Shown piece after piece: positions 43,855-54,617 of a DNA stretch of 64,000 nt (position 1 is the stretch's first letter; each line of letters opens with the position of its first letter). The translations under genes were made by a program, and so were the position numbers. Where the stretch lies: positions 496,001 to 560,000 of the forward strand of contig NZ_CABPSL010000001.1 in NCBI RefSeq assembly GCF_902459665.1. The letters are read 5' to 3'. This stretch comes from Pandoraea cepalis (GTDB taxonomy: Bacteria > Pseudomonadota > Gammaproteobacteria > Burkholderiales > Burkholderiaceae). The notes beneath the pieces are model-generated. The model was not told the origin of the DNA, did not search any database, and saw only the letters and a program-made list of their open reading frames with translations.

Positions 43855-44802
43855 TTATTCCGCGAACAGCGACATGACCGAGTCGCCACGACGGATACGC
43901 GAGAACGTCTCGGCGAGCAAATTGGCGCAGCTCAACTGGCGGATCTTGCCACCCTTCGAGTCGTCGCGCAGCGCGATCGTGTCCGTCACGACCACTTCGT
44001 CGAGTTCCGACGCGTTGATGCGCGCCGCCGCACCGCCGGAAAGCACCGGGTGCGTGCAGTACGCATAGACCTTCTGTGCGCCACGTTCCTTCAGCACCTG
44101 CGCGGCTTTGCACAGCGTGCCGGCCGTGTCGACCATATCGTCCATGATGACGCAGGTGCGGCCTTCGACTTCACCGATGATGTTCATCACTTCGGCGACG
44201 TTGGCCTTCGGACGACGCTTGTCGATGATCGCCAGATCGCAATGCAGTTGCTTGGCGAGCGCACGCGCACGCACCACACCGCCAACGTCCGGCGAGACCA
44301 CCAGCAGGTTTTCGTGGTTCTGCGCGCGCACATCGGCCAGCAGCAGCGGCGAGGCGTAGATGTTGTCGACCGGGATATCGAAGAAACCCTGAATCTGGTC
44401 CGCGTGCAGGTCCATCGTGATGATGCGCTCGACGCCCGCGATTTGCAGCATGTTGGCGACGACCTTCGCCGAGATCGCCACACGCGCCGAACGGGGGCGG
44501 CGATCTTGACGGGCATAGCCGAAATACGGGATGGCAGCGGTGATCCGGCCGGCAGACGCGCGCTTGAGCGCATCGACCATGATCATCAGTTCCATCAGGT
44601 TGTCGTTGGTCGGCGCGCACGTCGACTGGAGGACGAAGACGTCCTTGCCGCGCACGTTTTCCTGGATTTCGACCTGGATCTCACCGTCCGAGAACCGGCT
44701 CGCCATGGCCTTGCCGAGGGGAATGCCGAGAGTGTCGACGACCGCTTGGGCCAGGGCGGGATTGGCGTTCCCGGTGAATACCATTAGGTTATCACTACTC
44801 AT
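43855..44802 (-). CDS. prs: Ribose-phosphate pyrophosphokinase (PRPP synthetase)
   Basis: A 315-residue class I PRPP synthetase. It has the [20 protein letters not shown] region, the pyrophosphate loop [13 protein letters not shown], the catalytic [11 protein letters not shown] segment and the PRPP-binding [13 protein letters not shown]. It makes PRPP from ribose-5-phosphate and ATP for nucleotide, histidine and tryptophan synthesis. The ATG at 44802 gives the standard [15 protein letters not shown] start. The frame runs upstream through the tRNA-Gln gene, which is not coding. Confidence 0.97.
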   Translation of the reverse strand: MSSDNLMVFTGNANPALAQAVVDTLGIPLGKAMASRFSDGEIQVEIQENVRGKDVFVLQSTCAPTNDNLMELMIMVDALKRASAGRITAAIPYFGYARQDRRPRSARVAISAKVVANMLQIAGVERIITMDLHADQIQGFFDIPVDNIYASPLLLADVRAQNHENLLVVSPDVGGVVRARALAKQLHCDLAIIDKRRPKANVAEVMNIIGEVEGRTCVIMDDMVDTAGTLCKAAQVLKERGAQKVYAYCTHPVLSGGAAARINASELDEVVVTDTIALRDDSKGGKIRQLSCANLLAETFSRIRRGDSVMSLFAE

Positions 44803-44851
44803 CTGGCTACCTGCGGAACGTTGGGATGCTGAGACTGCACGACAGAGAAAT

Positions 44852-44928
44852 TGGCAGGGGAGGAAGGACTCGAACCCTCGTATGCCGGAATCAAAATCCG
44901 GTGCCTTAACCAACTTGGCGACTCCCCT
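44852..44928 (-). tRNA. tRNA-Gln (anticodon TTG)
   Basis: On the minus strand this 77-nt segment folds as a complete tRNA including the encoded CCA: acceptor AGGGGAG pairs with CTCCCCT, the D-arm is AGTTGGTTAAGG-like, the anticodon loop TTTTGAT between CCGGA and TCCGG reads TTG, and the T-loop is GGTTCGAGTCC. Its position between ispE and prs is the usual one in Burkholderiales. Confidence 0.97.
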
Positions 44929-44981
44929 ACACTAACCGTTGCCCTTGCCGCGTCGTAGGAAACGCAACAAAGTAAAACCCT

Positions 44982-45851
44982 TCACGCGAAGGCGAACAGC
45001 GGGTGTTCGGCCAGACTGGCGGTCACTTGACCCAGCCAGCGCTCTGGCAATCGCTGGTATGCCGCTTCCGCCTCTGCCTTCGTGTCGAATGCTGCAAACA
45101 CACTGGCGCCGGATCCCGTCATACGTGCGGTGGTGAAGGTGCTGAACCAGTCAATCACCGCAGCGACTTCCGCGTATTCTCGAATCACTGCCGCTTGCAT
45201 GTCGTTACGGAAAATTTCATCCGTTCCTAACACGTTTTTGCTGGTGTGTTCGAGAAAGAACGCCATTGTGACGATCTTCGAATCCCTTGTCAACAGTGGA
45301 TCGCGAAATATTTTGTCGGTCGCGACGTGGACGCGCGGGTTGACCACGAGGAAGTACCGGTGCGGCAAATCCACGGCGTGCAATTCCTCGCCCAGCCCTT
45401 CGGCGAACGCATTGCGGCCGAAGACGAAAAACGGCACGTCGGCCCCGAGTTGCAGGGCGAGCGCCTGAAGTTCCGCGCGCGGCAGATCGAGTTGCCACAT
45501 GCGATTGAGTGCGAGCAGCGTCGTCGCGGCGTCGGAGCTGCCGCCGCCGATGCCGCCACCGGCCGGCAGCCGCTTCTCGATGGCAATCTCCACCCCGAAG
45601 CGCACGCCGCAATGGTGCTGCAGAAGGCGGGCGGCGCGCACCGTCAGATCCGTCTCAGCGGGCACCCCCGGCAGCGGGTTCGTGTGAACGATCCGTCCAT
45701 CGTCGCGACGCGCGAAATGCAGCGTATCGGCCCAGTCGATCAGCTGGAAGACAGTCTGCAGCTCGTGATAGCCGTTCGGCCGGCGTCCCACGATGTGCAG
45801 GAACAGGTTCAGCTTGGCCGGAGCCGGGCAGTCACGCAGGATTTCGTACAT
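44982..45851 (-). CDS. ispE: 4-diphosphocytidyl-2-C-methyl-D-erythritol kinase
   Basis: A 289-residue GHMP kinase. It has the [29 protein letters not shown] start and the ATP-binding loop [17 protein letters not shown], and ends with [12 protein letters not shown]. It phosphorylates CDP-methylerythritol in the non-mevalonate isoprenoid pathway. The ispE-tRNA-Gln-prs-rplY-pth order is typical of the group. Confidence 0.96.
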   Translation of the reverse strand: MYEILRDCPAPAKLNLFLHIVGRRPNGYHELQTVFQLIDWADTLHFARRDDGRIVHTNPLPGVPAETDLTVRAARLLQHHCGVRFGVEIAIEKRLPAGGGIGGGSSDAATTLLALNRMWQLDLPRAELQALALQLGADVPFFVFGRNAFAEGLGEELHAVDLPHRYFLVVNPRVHVATDKIFRDPLLTRDSKIVTMAFFLEHTSKNVLGTDEIFRNDMQAAVIREYAEVAAVIDWFSTFTTARMTGSGASVFAAFDTKAEAEAAYQRLPERWLGQVTASLAEHPLFAFA

Positions 45852-46093
45852 GGCGATGCAAAACGATGGCTAACGAGCGTCGACGCCGCAATGTCGCAAC
45901 GTCGGTGTCTGGAGACGGGGACTTCCCCGCGCAATTCGATCCCTTTGCTCAAGGCGCGCGTGGCACTCGACGTGCGCTGGACCGGGCGGCGCCAAGCATA
46001 GCACCGTCGCAACAAGCGCGCCCAAGTGGCCGTCGATGCCGCCGATGTCGCCGAAGCGATGGCGGTACCCGGCCCAATCGGCGTCGCTCGACC

Positions 46094-46720
46094 TTACTCG
46101 TCGATCACGAGCCGCACAGCGAGCGGCGACCCGTCGAGATCGCGAGACAGGTCGATGCGCTTGACGCGTAGTGGCGGCGCGCCGTCGAAAAAGGCCTGAT
46201 AGTCGATCGTCCACCCGTCCTGCTTCAAATGCGTCGGCCGTTGTGTCTGGGGATCGCGCTCGATGCTCGCCTGCGATCCCGGAGCGCCCTGCATCTGCAA
46301 CCAGTAGCGCAGGCCGCCCACCGGCAGCGCGAAGCCCAGGGCGTCGTGCATGACATCTTCGAGGCGCGGGCCACTCAACGGTGCCTTGCCGGGTAATTCG
46401 AGCGACGCACGACGCGGATTCTCGCGCACGATCGCCTGGGTTTGTCCGAGCGGGTCGAGCAACTGGACGATCGCGTTGTCGCCATTCTGCTGCCAGTCGA
46501 AATTGCCGTAGGTGTTGCGCGTCTCGCCATTCTGCTCGTAACGCACGGAGAAGCGGCCACGGTAGTGTTCGACGCTGGCGCCCGCCGCCGACGTCACTGC
46601 GGTGGGCGGCGCGAGGCTCGCACAGCCGGCGACGAGCCCGGCGAGCGCACAGGCCAGCACCAGGGTCGTGGCGCGAGCCGAACGCGACGCCACGAGCGAA
46701 AACGGCGACCTCATATGCAT
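46094..46720 (-). CDS. lolB: Outer-membrane lipoprotein receptor LolB
   Basis: A 208-residue lipoprotein: the signal peptide ends at the lipobox LVAGC (cysteine about residue 33), and the mature part has the LolB pattern HYRGRFSVRYEQNGETRNTYGNFDWQQNG and the central LELPGKAPLSGPRLEDVMHDALGFALPVGGLRYWL. LolB accepts lipoproteins from LolA and inserts them in the outer membrane. It abuts the TPR gene upstream, whose stop overlaps its first base. Confidence 0.93.
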   Translation of the reverse strand: MHMRSPFSLVASRSARATTLVLACALAGLVAGCASLAPPTAVTSAAGASVEHYRGRFSVRYEQNGETRNTYGNFDWQQNGDNAIVQLLDPLGQTQAIVRENPRRASLELPGKAPLSGPRLEDVMHDALGFALPVGGLRYWLQMQGAPGSQASIERDPQTQRPTHLKQDGWTIDYQAFFDGAPPLRVKRIDLSRDLDGSPLAVRLVIDE

Positions 46721-48645
46721 TACGGCGTCACATTGTAGCGTTTCATCGTCGCGCGCAGCGTGTCGTCGTCGCCGTCGAGCTTGAGGGCTTCACGCCAGGT
46801 CTTGCGTGCCTCGTCCTGCTGGCCCGATTCCCACAGCACCTCGCCCAAGTGAGCGCCGATCTCGGCCTGCGCCTGAATGCCATACGCGCGGCGCAGCAGT
46901 TCGAGCGCCTGCGGTTTGTCGCCGAGGCGATACTTCACCCAGCCCAGGCTGTCCAGAATGTACGGATCGTCCGGCGCGAGCGCCGACGCCTTTTGCAGTA
47001 GTTTGAGCGCTTCCGGCAGACGGGTATTTCGCACGGTCAGCGAGTAGCCGAGCGCGTTGTAGGCTTGTGCGTTTTCCGGCTGTGACGCCATCACACGACG
47101 CATCGTCTTTTCCATGACGTCGTAGTGTTTGTTCAACTCGGCCACCATGCCGTACTGATACAGCAGGTCCGGATCGTCGGGATGGTTCTTTACCTCGACC
47201 GCGAGCAGCTTTTCCGCCTCGTCGTAGCGTTTTGCCTTGACGAGCAGATCCGACTCGGCGCGCTTGAGCGCGAGTTGCTCACGCGGATCGCTCGTCTTGA
47301 TGCTGATGCTGTGCAGCAGCGCACGGCCTTCGTCGACCTTGCCCTGATCGGCGAGCAGCTGCGCGCGCCCGATCTGCGCGGGCAGATACGCGTTGCTGTC
47401 TTCGCGAATCTTCGAAAGCCACTTGTCGGCGGCCGGGTAATCCTTGCGGTCCTGGGCGATCTGCGCGAGATAGACATAGGCTTGCGCGCCGTCGGTGTTC
47501 TGCTGTTCGGCTTCCGACGCGTACTTCTGCAGATATTGTTCGGCCTGCTCAGGATGTTTGGCGTGCAGGTTGAGCAGCGCGAGCGCCATGAGCGTCGAGA
47601 GTTCGTGCGGGTAACGCTTTTCCAGCGTTTCGAACTGCTTCTGTGCCGCGTCGAGCTGGTTGTCGGCCAGCAGGAGCTTGGCGTAGGCGAAGCGCGCTTC
47701 CTTGGCGTTCGGATTGCGATCGAGGAACGTCTTCAATCCGGCAATGGCGCTGCTGCGCTCTTCCGGCCCCATCTGACCGTAAAGCAGTGCGGCGGCCTCG
47801 TAATCGGGCTTGAGACTGAGGGCCTTTTCCAGCGACGCGCGTGCGCCGGCGGTGTCGCCGGCATCGAGTTGCGAGCGGGCGATGGCCAGTTGCGCCTCGG
47901 GGCGTTGCATGTCGTTCGCCAGCATCCGCTTGAGCGACGCGATCCCCGTGGCGCGCTCCGGACTGCGCGCAATCATCTGCTGCAGTTCGAGAATGGCCTG
48001 GCCGCGGCGTGCTTCCGGCACCTTGTTCAGTTCGTCGACGAGCAGCGGTTCGGCGTCGGACAGATGGCCGGTGCCGACCTCGAGGCTCGCGAGCAACTGC
48101 GATGCAGGACGCCAGGTCGGATCGAGTTCGTGCCAGAGTCGGGCGGCAATGAGCGCGTCTCCGAGCTGGCGGGCGCCGAGCGCGATCTCGACCGCGCGGC
48201 GGGCCATGCGCGGGTCCTTCGTGCGATTGGCCAGTGCGACATAGGTGTTGAAGGCGGGCGCCAGGCTGCCTTGTTGCAGGCTCAACTCGGCGGCCATCAC
48301 CTCGAAGACGATCTCGCTGGAGAGCGCGACGTTCGGAAGCTTTTCGCGCGGGACGCTCGCATCTGACGCCGCGGACGCCCCGGCTTCGCTGCCGACGTCT
48401 GCGCTGGCGTCGCTCGCGCCTGCCGGCGCGCTCGCTGGCGCGGCTTGCGCCGTCGGCCGGGACTGTGCAAACGCGTTCGACGAAGGCAGGAATGCCATGA
48501 TGGCGCTGGCGCAGGTTACGCCAAGCGCCGTTGCGCCGGCCCACGCCCCGCGTGCCAGGGCGCCGCGCAGGCGCAAAACCACGGGTGCCACGGTGAGCGC
48601 CGTGCTGGTCGCGGCGGGGATGGACTGGAATCGGGTGTTCGGCAT
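46720..48645 (-). CDS. TPR-repeat protein, probably periplasmic or secreted
   Basis: A 641-residue protein composed of tetratricopeptide repeats (about residues 110-630, for example NAQAYNALGYSLTVRNTRLPEALKLLQKA and ILDSLGWVKYRLGDKPQALELLRRAY). An N-terminal hydrophobic segment (about 35-60) and an A/S-rich linker suggest export. Homologous large TPR proteins lie upstream of lolB in many betaproteobacteria; the precise role is not established. The start is ATG at 48645, divergent from mutM with an 80-base promoter region. Confidence 0.85.
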   Translation of the reverse strand: MPNTRFQSIPAATSTALTVAPVVLRLRGALARGAWAGATALGVTCASAIMAFLPSSNAFAQSRPTAQAAPASAPAGASDASADVGSEAGASAASDASVPREKLPNVALSSEIVFEVMAAELSLQQGSLAPAFNTYVALANRTKDPRMARRAVEIALGARQLGDALIAARLWHELDPTWRPASQLLASLEVGTGHLSDAEPLLVDELNKVPEARRGQAILELQQMIARSPERATGIASLKRMLANDMQRPEAQLAIARSQLDAGDTAGARASLEKALSLKPDYEAAALLYGQMGPEERSSAIAGLKTFLDRNPNAKEARFAYAKLLLADNQLDAAQKQFETLEKRYPHELSTLMALALLNLHAKHPEQAEQYLQKYASEAEQQNTDGAQAYVYLAQIAQDRKDYPAADKWLSKIREDSNAYLPAQIGRAQLLADQGKVDEGRALLHSISIKTSDPREQLALKRAESDLLVKAKRYDEAEKLLAVEVKNHPDDPDLLYQYGMVAELNKHYDVMEKTMRRVMASQPENAQAYNALGYSLTVRNTRLPEALKLLQKASALAPDDPYILDSLGWVKYRLGDKPQALELLRRAYGIQAQAEIGAHLGEVLWESGQQDEARKTWREALKLDGDDDTLRATMKRYNVTP

Positions 48646-48724
48646 AGGGATCCACGACAGGTTTCGAGCGATTGTAGCGCGCCCGATACAATAGAGTCTA
48701 AATCCTCAGCAAACGTTCGCAGGC

Positions 48725-49555
48725 ATGCCTGAACTCCCAGAAGTCGAAGTCACCCGTCGCGGGATTGCGCCGCACGTGGCGGGCACACGCGTTGCCCGCA
48801 TCGACGTGCGCAACGCCTCATTGCGCTGGCCGGTGCCCGACGGACTCGACACGCTCCTGCGCGGCGAAACGCTCGTCGGCGTGACCCGTCGCGGCAAGTA
48901 CCTGTTGCTGGAATACGCGCCCGGCTGGCTGCTGGTGCATCTGGGCATGACCGGCACTTTGCGTGTCCTGCCCGAGCCGCAGGCGCTGCCGGCGGCCGGG
49001 GTGCACGACCATATCGATCTCGTTTTCGAGCGATGCGCGCTGCGCTATCGCGATCCGCGTCGTTTCGGCGCGGTGTTGTTCCATCCGCGCTCGGCGGGCG
49101 ATGTGCTGGCACATCCCCTGCTGGCCGGTCTCGGTGTCGAGCCGCTGACGGACGCTTTCGACGGCCGATGGCTTTACGCAGGTACGCGCGGCAGGACCGT
49201 CGCCATCAAGCAGGCATTGCTCGCGGGCAGCATCGTGGTCGGTGTGGGCAACATCTATGCGTCGGAGAGCCTCTTCCGCGCGGGCATCGCGCCGCGCATG
49301 GCGGCGGGCAAACTCTCGCGGCCCCGGGCCGAGAAGCTCGCCCAAGCCATCAAGGACGTGCTTGCCGCGGCGATCGAGAAGGGCGGCAGCACGTTGCGCG
49401 ACTTCGTCGGCAGCGACGGCAATCGCGGCTATTTCCAGCAGGAATATTTCGTCTACGATCGTGCCGGGCAACCCTGTCGCGTGTGTGGCACCCCGATCCG
49501 GCAGATCGTGCAAGGGCAGCGCTCCACGTTCTTCTGCCCGCATTGTCAAAAATAA
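48725..49555 (+). CDS. mutM: Formamidopyrimidine-DNA glycosylase
   Basis: A 276-residue Fpg with the essential N-terminal PELPEVE (catalytic Pro2 and Glu3), the helix-two-turn-helix [20 protein letters not shown] and the C-terminal zinc finger [24 protein letters not shown]. It removes 8-oxoguanine from DNA. mutY follows 81 bases downstream, giving a paired 8-oxoG repair module. Confidence 0.97.
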   Translation: MPELPEVEVTRRGIAPHVAGTRVARIDVRNASLRWPVPDGLDTLLRGETLVGVTRRGKYLLLEYAPGWLLVHLGMTGTLRVLPEPQALPAAGVHDHIDLVFERCALRYRDPRRFGAVLFHPRSAGDVLAHPLLAGLGVEPLTDAFDGRWLYAGTRGRTVAIKQALLAGSIVVGVGNIYASESLFRAGIAPRMAAGKLSRPRAEKLAQAIKDVLAAAIEKGGSTLRDFVGSDGNRGYFQQEYFVYDRAGQPCRVCGTPIRQIVQGQRSTFFCPHCQK

Positions 49556-49636
49556 CGCAAGCGGCAATCGCAGATCGCGCAGCGGGTCGGCGGTTTGGCC
49601 GCGACGGCTGCCGTACACGACGCCCCCCAAAATGAT

Positions 49637-50794
<1,158 letters not shown>

Positions 50795-50809
50795 GCGGGC
50801 TGTTCCGGT

Positions 50810-51685
50810 TCAGGTCGTCGACTCGAGCGGGGCGAGTTCGCGATGGCGTACCAGCACGCTGGCTTCGGAGCGAAAGCGCTTGCCCAGCGTTTCGGCGATG
50901 AACACGGAGCGGTGTTGACCGCCGGTGCAGCCGATCGCCACCGTCAGGTAACTGCGGTTGTCGCGCATATAGCTCGGCAGCCACTTCTGCAGATAGGCGC
51001 CGATATCGTTGGTCATCTCGTCGACTTCGGGGATGGCCGACAGGAAGTCGATCACCGGTTGATCGCGACCGGTCAGCGGACGCAGCTGCGTGTCGTAATA
51101 CGGATTGGGCAGCGAGCGCACGTCAAAGACGAGATCGGCGTCGAGCGGCACGCCATGCTTGAATCCGAAGGACTCGAACATCAGTGTGAGTCCGGTGTGA
51201 TCGTGCTGGACGAACTCGCGGATCCAACGGCGCAACGCGCTCGCGCGCAAATTGCTGGTGTCGATCTGGTGACCGAGTTCGGCCACGCTGTTGAGCATTT
51301 CGCGCTCGGTCTCGATCGCTTCGACCAGCGAACCATTGGCCGAGACGGTATCGTCGCTCGTCACGGAGAGCGGGTGACGGCGGCGTGTCTCCGAGAAGCG
51401 CTGAACCAGCGTTTGCGTGGTGGCGTTGAGGAACAGGGCTCGCACGTCGTGACCGAAGCGGCGCAGGCCGCCAATGATCGGCGGCAGATCGGCAAGCGAG
51501 CCGCCGCTGCGCGCGTCGATGGCAACGGCGAGACGTGTGTAGTTCTGCGTTTCGAGATACTCGGCGAGTTCAGGGAGAAAGCGCGACGGTAGATTGTCGA
51601 CGCAGTAGTAACCCGCATCTTCGAGGACGTTCAGGGCGAGCGATTTGCCGGAACCCGAAACGCCGGTAATCAGTACGATCTTCAT
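50810..51685 (-). CDS. rapZ: RNase adapter protein RapZ
   Basis: A 291-residue P-loop protein with [12 protein letters not shown] at the N-terminus, the [14 protein letters not shown] region and the C-terminal [16 protein letters not shown] motif. In E. coli RapZ controls amino-sugar synthesis by binding sRNA GlmZ and nucleotides. Its presence with hprK and ptsN forms the usual nitrogen-PTS-linked block, although here a PsiF-like gene intervenes. Confidence 0.95.
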   Translation of the reverse strand: MKIVLITGVSGSGKSLALNVLEDAGYYCVDNLPSRFLPELAEYLETQNYTRLAVAIDARSGGSLADLPPIIGGLRRFGHDVRALFLNATTQTLVQRFSETRRRHPLSVTSDDTVSANGSLVEAIETEREMLNSVAELGHQIDTSNLRASALRRWIREFVQHDHTGLTLMFESFGFKHGVPLDADLVFDVRSLPNPYYDTQLRPLTGRDQPVIDFLSAIPEVDEMTNDIGAYLQKWLPSYMRDNRSYLTVAIGCTGGQHRSVFIAETLGKRFRSEASVLVRHRELAPLESTT

Positions 51686-51804
51686 GAGATTCCCCGGATA
51701 CAGCGATCATGGTAAGCGATTGTGTCGTATGGGTGTCGAGCGGCCAAAAAGAAGAACGTTCCATGCGTTTTTGCTCCATTCGCGAGAAGGGCGCGCGAGA
51801 AACG

Positions 51805-51833
51805 ACAACGGCGCCCGCGAGGGGCGCCGTTGT
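51805..51833 (-). terminator. Stem-loop downstream of the PsiF-like gene
   Basis: An 11-bp perfect stem ACAACGGCGCC / GGCGCCGTTGT with a seven-base loop. On the minus strand it is followed by CGTTTCTC, so it may terminate the PsiF-like transcript, but the T-run is short. Confidence 0.55.
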
Positions 51834-51915
51834 GTCAGCCTGTGGGCGGTCTCGCCGCTTATCCGCCCCTCCGTCTATTCGTCAGAAGGTCGGTGCGGGA
51901 AAGCCCCCGGTGCGC

Positions 51916-52227
51916 TTACTTGTTCGACAGGCACGACTTCATGAACGCCTTGCGATCGTCGCCCTTCTTGTCGCCAGCCTGGGCATTGCAGGTCTTCATC
52001 TTTTCCTGCTGGGTCGGCTTGGCGGCGGGCTTGTTCGACAGGCATTCCTTCATGAACGCCTTGCGATCGTCGCCTTTCTTGCTGCCAGCTTGCGCATTGC
52101 AGACGCCCATCTTGCTTTGTTGGGCATTGGCAGCCTTGGGCGCAGGTGCGGGGGCGGCCGTCTGGGCAAACACGGGCGATGCGAGCAGCGGGGATACCAG
52201 AAGCAATGCAGCGAATGCTTTTTTCAT
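51916..52227 (-). CDS. PsiF-repeat protein, exported
   Basis: A 103-residue protein with a Sec signal peptide (MKKAFAALLLVSPLLASPVFA) and two near-identical copies of the PsiF repeat, each about 30 residues (MGVCNAQAGSKKGDDRKAFMKECLSNK and MKTCNAQAGDKKGDDRKAFMKSCLSNK), each with a conserved cysteine pair. The E. coli psiF gene is phosphate-starvation-induced; no function is known. The two copies come from a tandem duplication visible at the DNA level. The ATG at 52227 follows GGAGAG. Confidence 0.85.
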   Translation of the reverse strand: MKKAFAALLLVSPLLASPVFAQTAAPAPAPKAANAQQSKMGVCNAQAGSKKGDDRKAFMKECLSNKPAAKPTQQEKMKTCNAQAGDKKGDDRKAFMKSCLSNK

Positions 52228-52373
52228 GATCGTCTCTCCATAAGGTCGACACGCACGGGATTGGACCGCGTGGCGATTACAACATGAAAGAAAACGCGCC
52301 GCAATCGCGCGGCGTTGACAGAAAGACGCAGAAATTGCGGTAAACCCGGGGCATTCGTCCGGCACGAGATCGC

Positions 52374-53339
52374 TCAGAGCAGCCGATTCTGCATGCCGTC
52401 CGGATCTTGCATGGCTTGACGCTGGCGCTCCATGAAATCCTTGAGGGTGTCGATGCCACGCAGTTGCAGGATCGTGTTGCGCACGGCGGCTTCGACCAGC
52501 ACGGCGAGGTTTCGCCCGGCCGCCACTTGCAGAATCACCTTGTTGATGGGCAGGCCCAGCACATCCACGGTTTGCGCTTCGAGCGGCAGCCGCTGGAATT
52601 CGCCATCGGGGCGGCGCACCAACTGAACGATCAACTTGAGCTTCATTTTCCGGCGCACGGCCGTCTCACCGAAGATCGTCTTGATGTCGAGCAAACCCAG
52701 GCCGCGCACTTCCAGCAGGTTTTGCAGCAGCGGCGGGCAACGGCCTTCGACGAAATCCGGCCCGAGGCGCACGAAATCGACCGCATCGTCTGCCACCAGT
52801 CCGTGACCGCGGCTGATCAGTTCCAGGCCGAGCTCACTCTTGCCGAGGCCGGAATCGCCGGTGAGCAGCACCCCCATGCCCAGAATGTCGAGAAATACGC
52901 CGTGCATCGTGCATCGCGGGGCGAACACACGCGAAATGTACATGCGCAGACTGTCGATGACCGCCGCCGTCGACATCGGCGTGGTGAACAGTGGCGTGGA
53001 GGAGCGGGTACAGCGCAGTACGAGATCGGGCGGGGCTTCGAGGCCGTCGGCCACCACGAGGAACGGCGGCTCGAGCGCGATGACTTCGCCCATGTGGCGC
53101 TTGCGGTTTTCGTCCGTGAGGCGCTGGTAGTAGCGCAGCTCGGCCTCGCCAAGGACCTGGATCCGGTTCGGGTGAATGAGGTTCAGGTGACCCACGAGGT
53201 CGGCGCTGGAGGTGGCCGTCGACACGCTCTCGGGCGTGAAGCCACGTTCCCACCCCTCGTGCCCGGTCAGCCACGACAAACGCAGCGTGGCGGCGTTGTC
53301 GTCGAAAATGCTTTGCGCGTTGATGCCGGTCAGTTCCAC
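52374..53339 (-). CDS. hprK: HPr kinase/phosphorylase
   Basis: A 321-residue HprK with the N-terminal recognition domain ([16 protein letters not shown]) and the C-terminal kinase domain: Walker [16 protein letters not shown], the VADDAVDFV segment and the signature [15 protein letters not shown]. It phosphorylates and dephosphorylates the seryl site of HPr-type proteins. In betaproteobacteria it belongs to the regulatory nitrogen-PTS with PtsN and RapZ. ptsN is 97 bases upstream. Confidence 0.96.
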   Translation of the reverse strand: MELTGINAQSIFDDNAATLRLSWLTGHEGWERGFTPESVSTATSSADLVGHLNLIHPNRIQVLGEAELRYYQRLTDENRKRHMGEVIALEPPFLVVADGLEAPPDLVLRCTRSSTPLFTTPMSTAAVIDSLRMYISRVFAPRCTMHGVFLDILGMGVLLTGDSGLGKSELGLELISRGHGLVADDAVDFVRLGPDFVEGRCPPLLQNLLEVRGLGLLDIKTIFGETAVRRKMKLKLIVQLVRRPDGEFQRLPLEAQTVDVLGLPINKVILQVAAGRNLAVLVEAAVRNTILQLRGIDTLKDFMERQRQAMQDPDGMQNRLL

Positions 53340-53436
53340 CGCGTCGCCTCGTTCGGTTGGGGTTGGGTGCTACGGAGTTCGTCCTGCGTCGCGGCGCGAT
53401 ACCCCGAAACACCGGGATAGCCGCACCAGCGCCGGC

Positions 53437-53892
53437 TCAGGGTTGCCAGTTCGCGAGCGCGGTATGGATATCGTCGGCACTCGGCGCGGAGGTCAAGGTC
53501 TCGCGCATCGTGCGATCCGAGAGTAACTGTGCAATTTCGGACAATATCTCGAGATGCTGCTGCGTTGCCTGCTCCGGTACCAACAGGAAGAACAGCAGGG
53601 ACACGGGTTGCGCGTCGGGGGCCTCGAAGGGAATCGGATCGTCCAGGCGCACGAAGGCTGCCATCGGATGCTTGAGGCCCTTGATGCGCCCGTGCGGAAT
53701 GGCCACACCTTCTCCCAGTCCGGTCGAGCCGAGACGCTCGCGGGCGAACAGATTGTCGGTGACAAGCGCGCGCGACAGGCCGGCATTGTTCTCGAAGAGA
53801 AGCCCGGCTTGCTCGAAGACGCGCTTCTTGCTGGTGACAGACAGTCCAAGCAATATGTTGGACGCAGGTAAGAGTTTGACTAAACGGTTCAT
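53437..53892 (-). CDS. ptsN: Nitrogen-PTS EIIA component PtsN
   Basis: A 151-residue EIIA-Ntr with the phosphorylation-site histidine in GVAIPHGRIKG. It receives phosphate from NPr and adjusts nitrogen and potassium regulation. The order rpoN-hpf-ptsN-hprK is the classical arrangement. Confidence 0.94.
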   Translation of the reverse strand: MNRLVKLLPASNILLGLSVTSKKRVFEQAGLLFENNAGLSRALVTDNLFARERLGSTGLGEGVAIPHGRIKGLKHPMAAFVRLDDPIPFEAPDAQPVSLLFFLLVPEQATQQHLEILSEIAQLLSDRTMRETLTSAPSADDIHTALANWQP

Positions 53893-53993
53893 CTTGTAAT
53901 GCGGGCGAACGCATGGTCGCCCTCCAGCCCCCCGGTTGACCTCGCATTATAGACCACCCGTCGACGCGCTCCCGGCGATGCGAGGGAGCATGC

Positions 53994-54016
53994 AAAAGGG
54001 GCCGTTCAACGGCCCC
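53994..54016 (-). terminator. Rho-independent terminator of hpf
   Basis: The stem GGGGCCGTT / AACGGCCCC with a one-base loop, read on the minus strand, is followed by TTTTGC. It lies about 110 bases downstream of the hpf stop and upstream of ptsN. Confidence 0.7.
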
Positions 54017-54121
54017 GCGGTGGGTGATGCCAGAGACTTACGACAGACGTCGATGTGCGCGTGGGCTTCCTCGCGAATCGCCGTCAGTGTCGGTCAATGC
54101 GGCTACCTTGCCCGGACAGAC

Positions 54122-54475
54122 TCATTGCAGCGGTTCCGCCTCGGGAGGTTCCTGGTGCTTGAGGGCCTCGCGGCCATGATCCTGAACCTTGTCCTTGTAT
54201 TGCATAACCTTGCGGTCGAGCATGTCGATCAGCTTGTCGATGGCGGCGTACATATTCTCGTCACACTTCTCGACGAAAATCTCCTTGCCCTTGAGATACA
54301 CGGTGACGCTGGCGATCTGGCGTCCGGTCTTCTCCTTGGTCTTGTCGACAGATAGGATCACCTCGGCACCGATGAGCTGGTCGAAATGGCGCAACACGCG
54401 TTCAAGCTTGTTGACCACGAATTCGCGCAGCGACGGCGTGAGTTCGAGATGATGTCCACTGATCTTCAGATTCAT
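54122..54475 (-). CDS. hpf: Ribosome hibernation-promoting factor
   Basis: A 117-residue HPF/YfiA-family protein: [20 protein letters not shown] at the start and the typical [29 protein letters not shown] middle. It binds the 30S subunit in stationary phase. It lies 142 bases downstream of rpoN in the conserved order. Confidence 0.95.
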   Translation of the reverse strand: MNLKISGHHLELTPSLREFVVNKLERVLRHFDQLIGAEVILSVDKTKEKTGRQIASVTVYLKGKEIFVEKCDENMYAAIDKLIDMLDRKVMQYKDKVQDHGREALKHQEPPEAEPLQ

Positions 54476-54617
54476 AGCTGCTCTCCTTGCTGAAATGCCG
54501 AAGTGCAGGCCGCGTCACAAGCAACGCTGGCTAGCGGGAGTGCGAGCCATTGGCGTGACGCAATGTCGCACTGCGGCGTGATGCCCCAGCGAGCCAAGAT
54601 GGCACACCAGGACCGTC

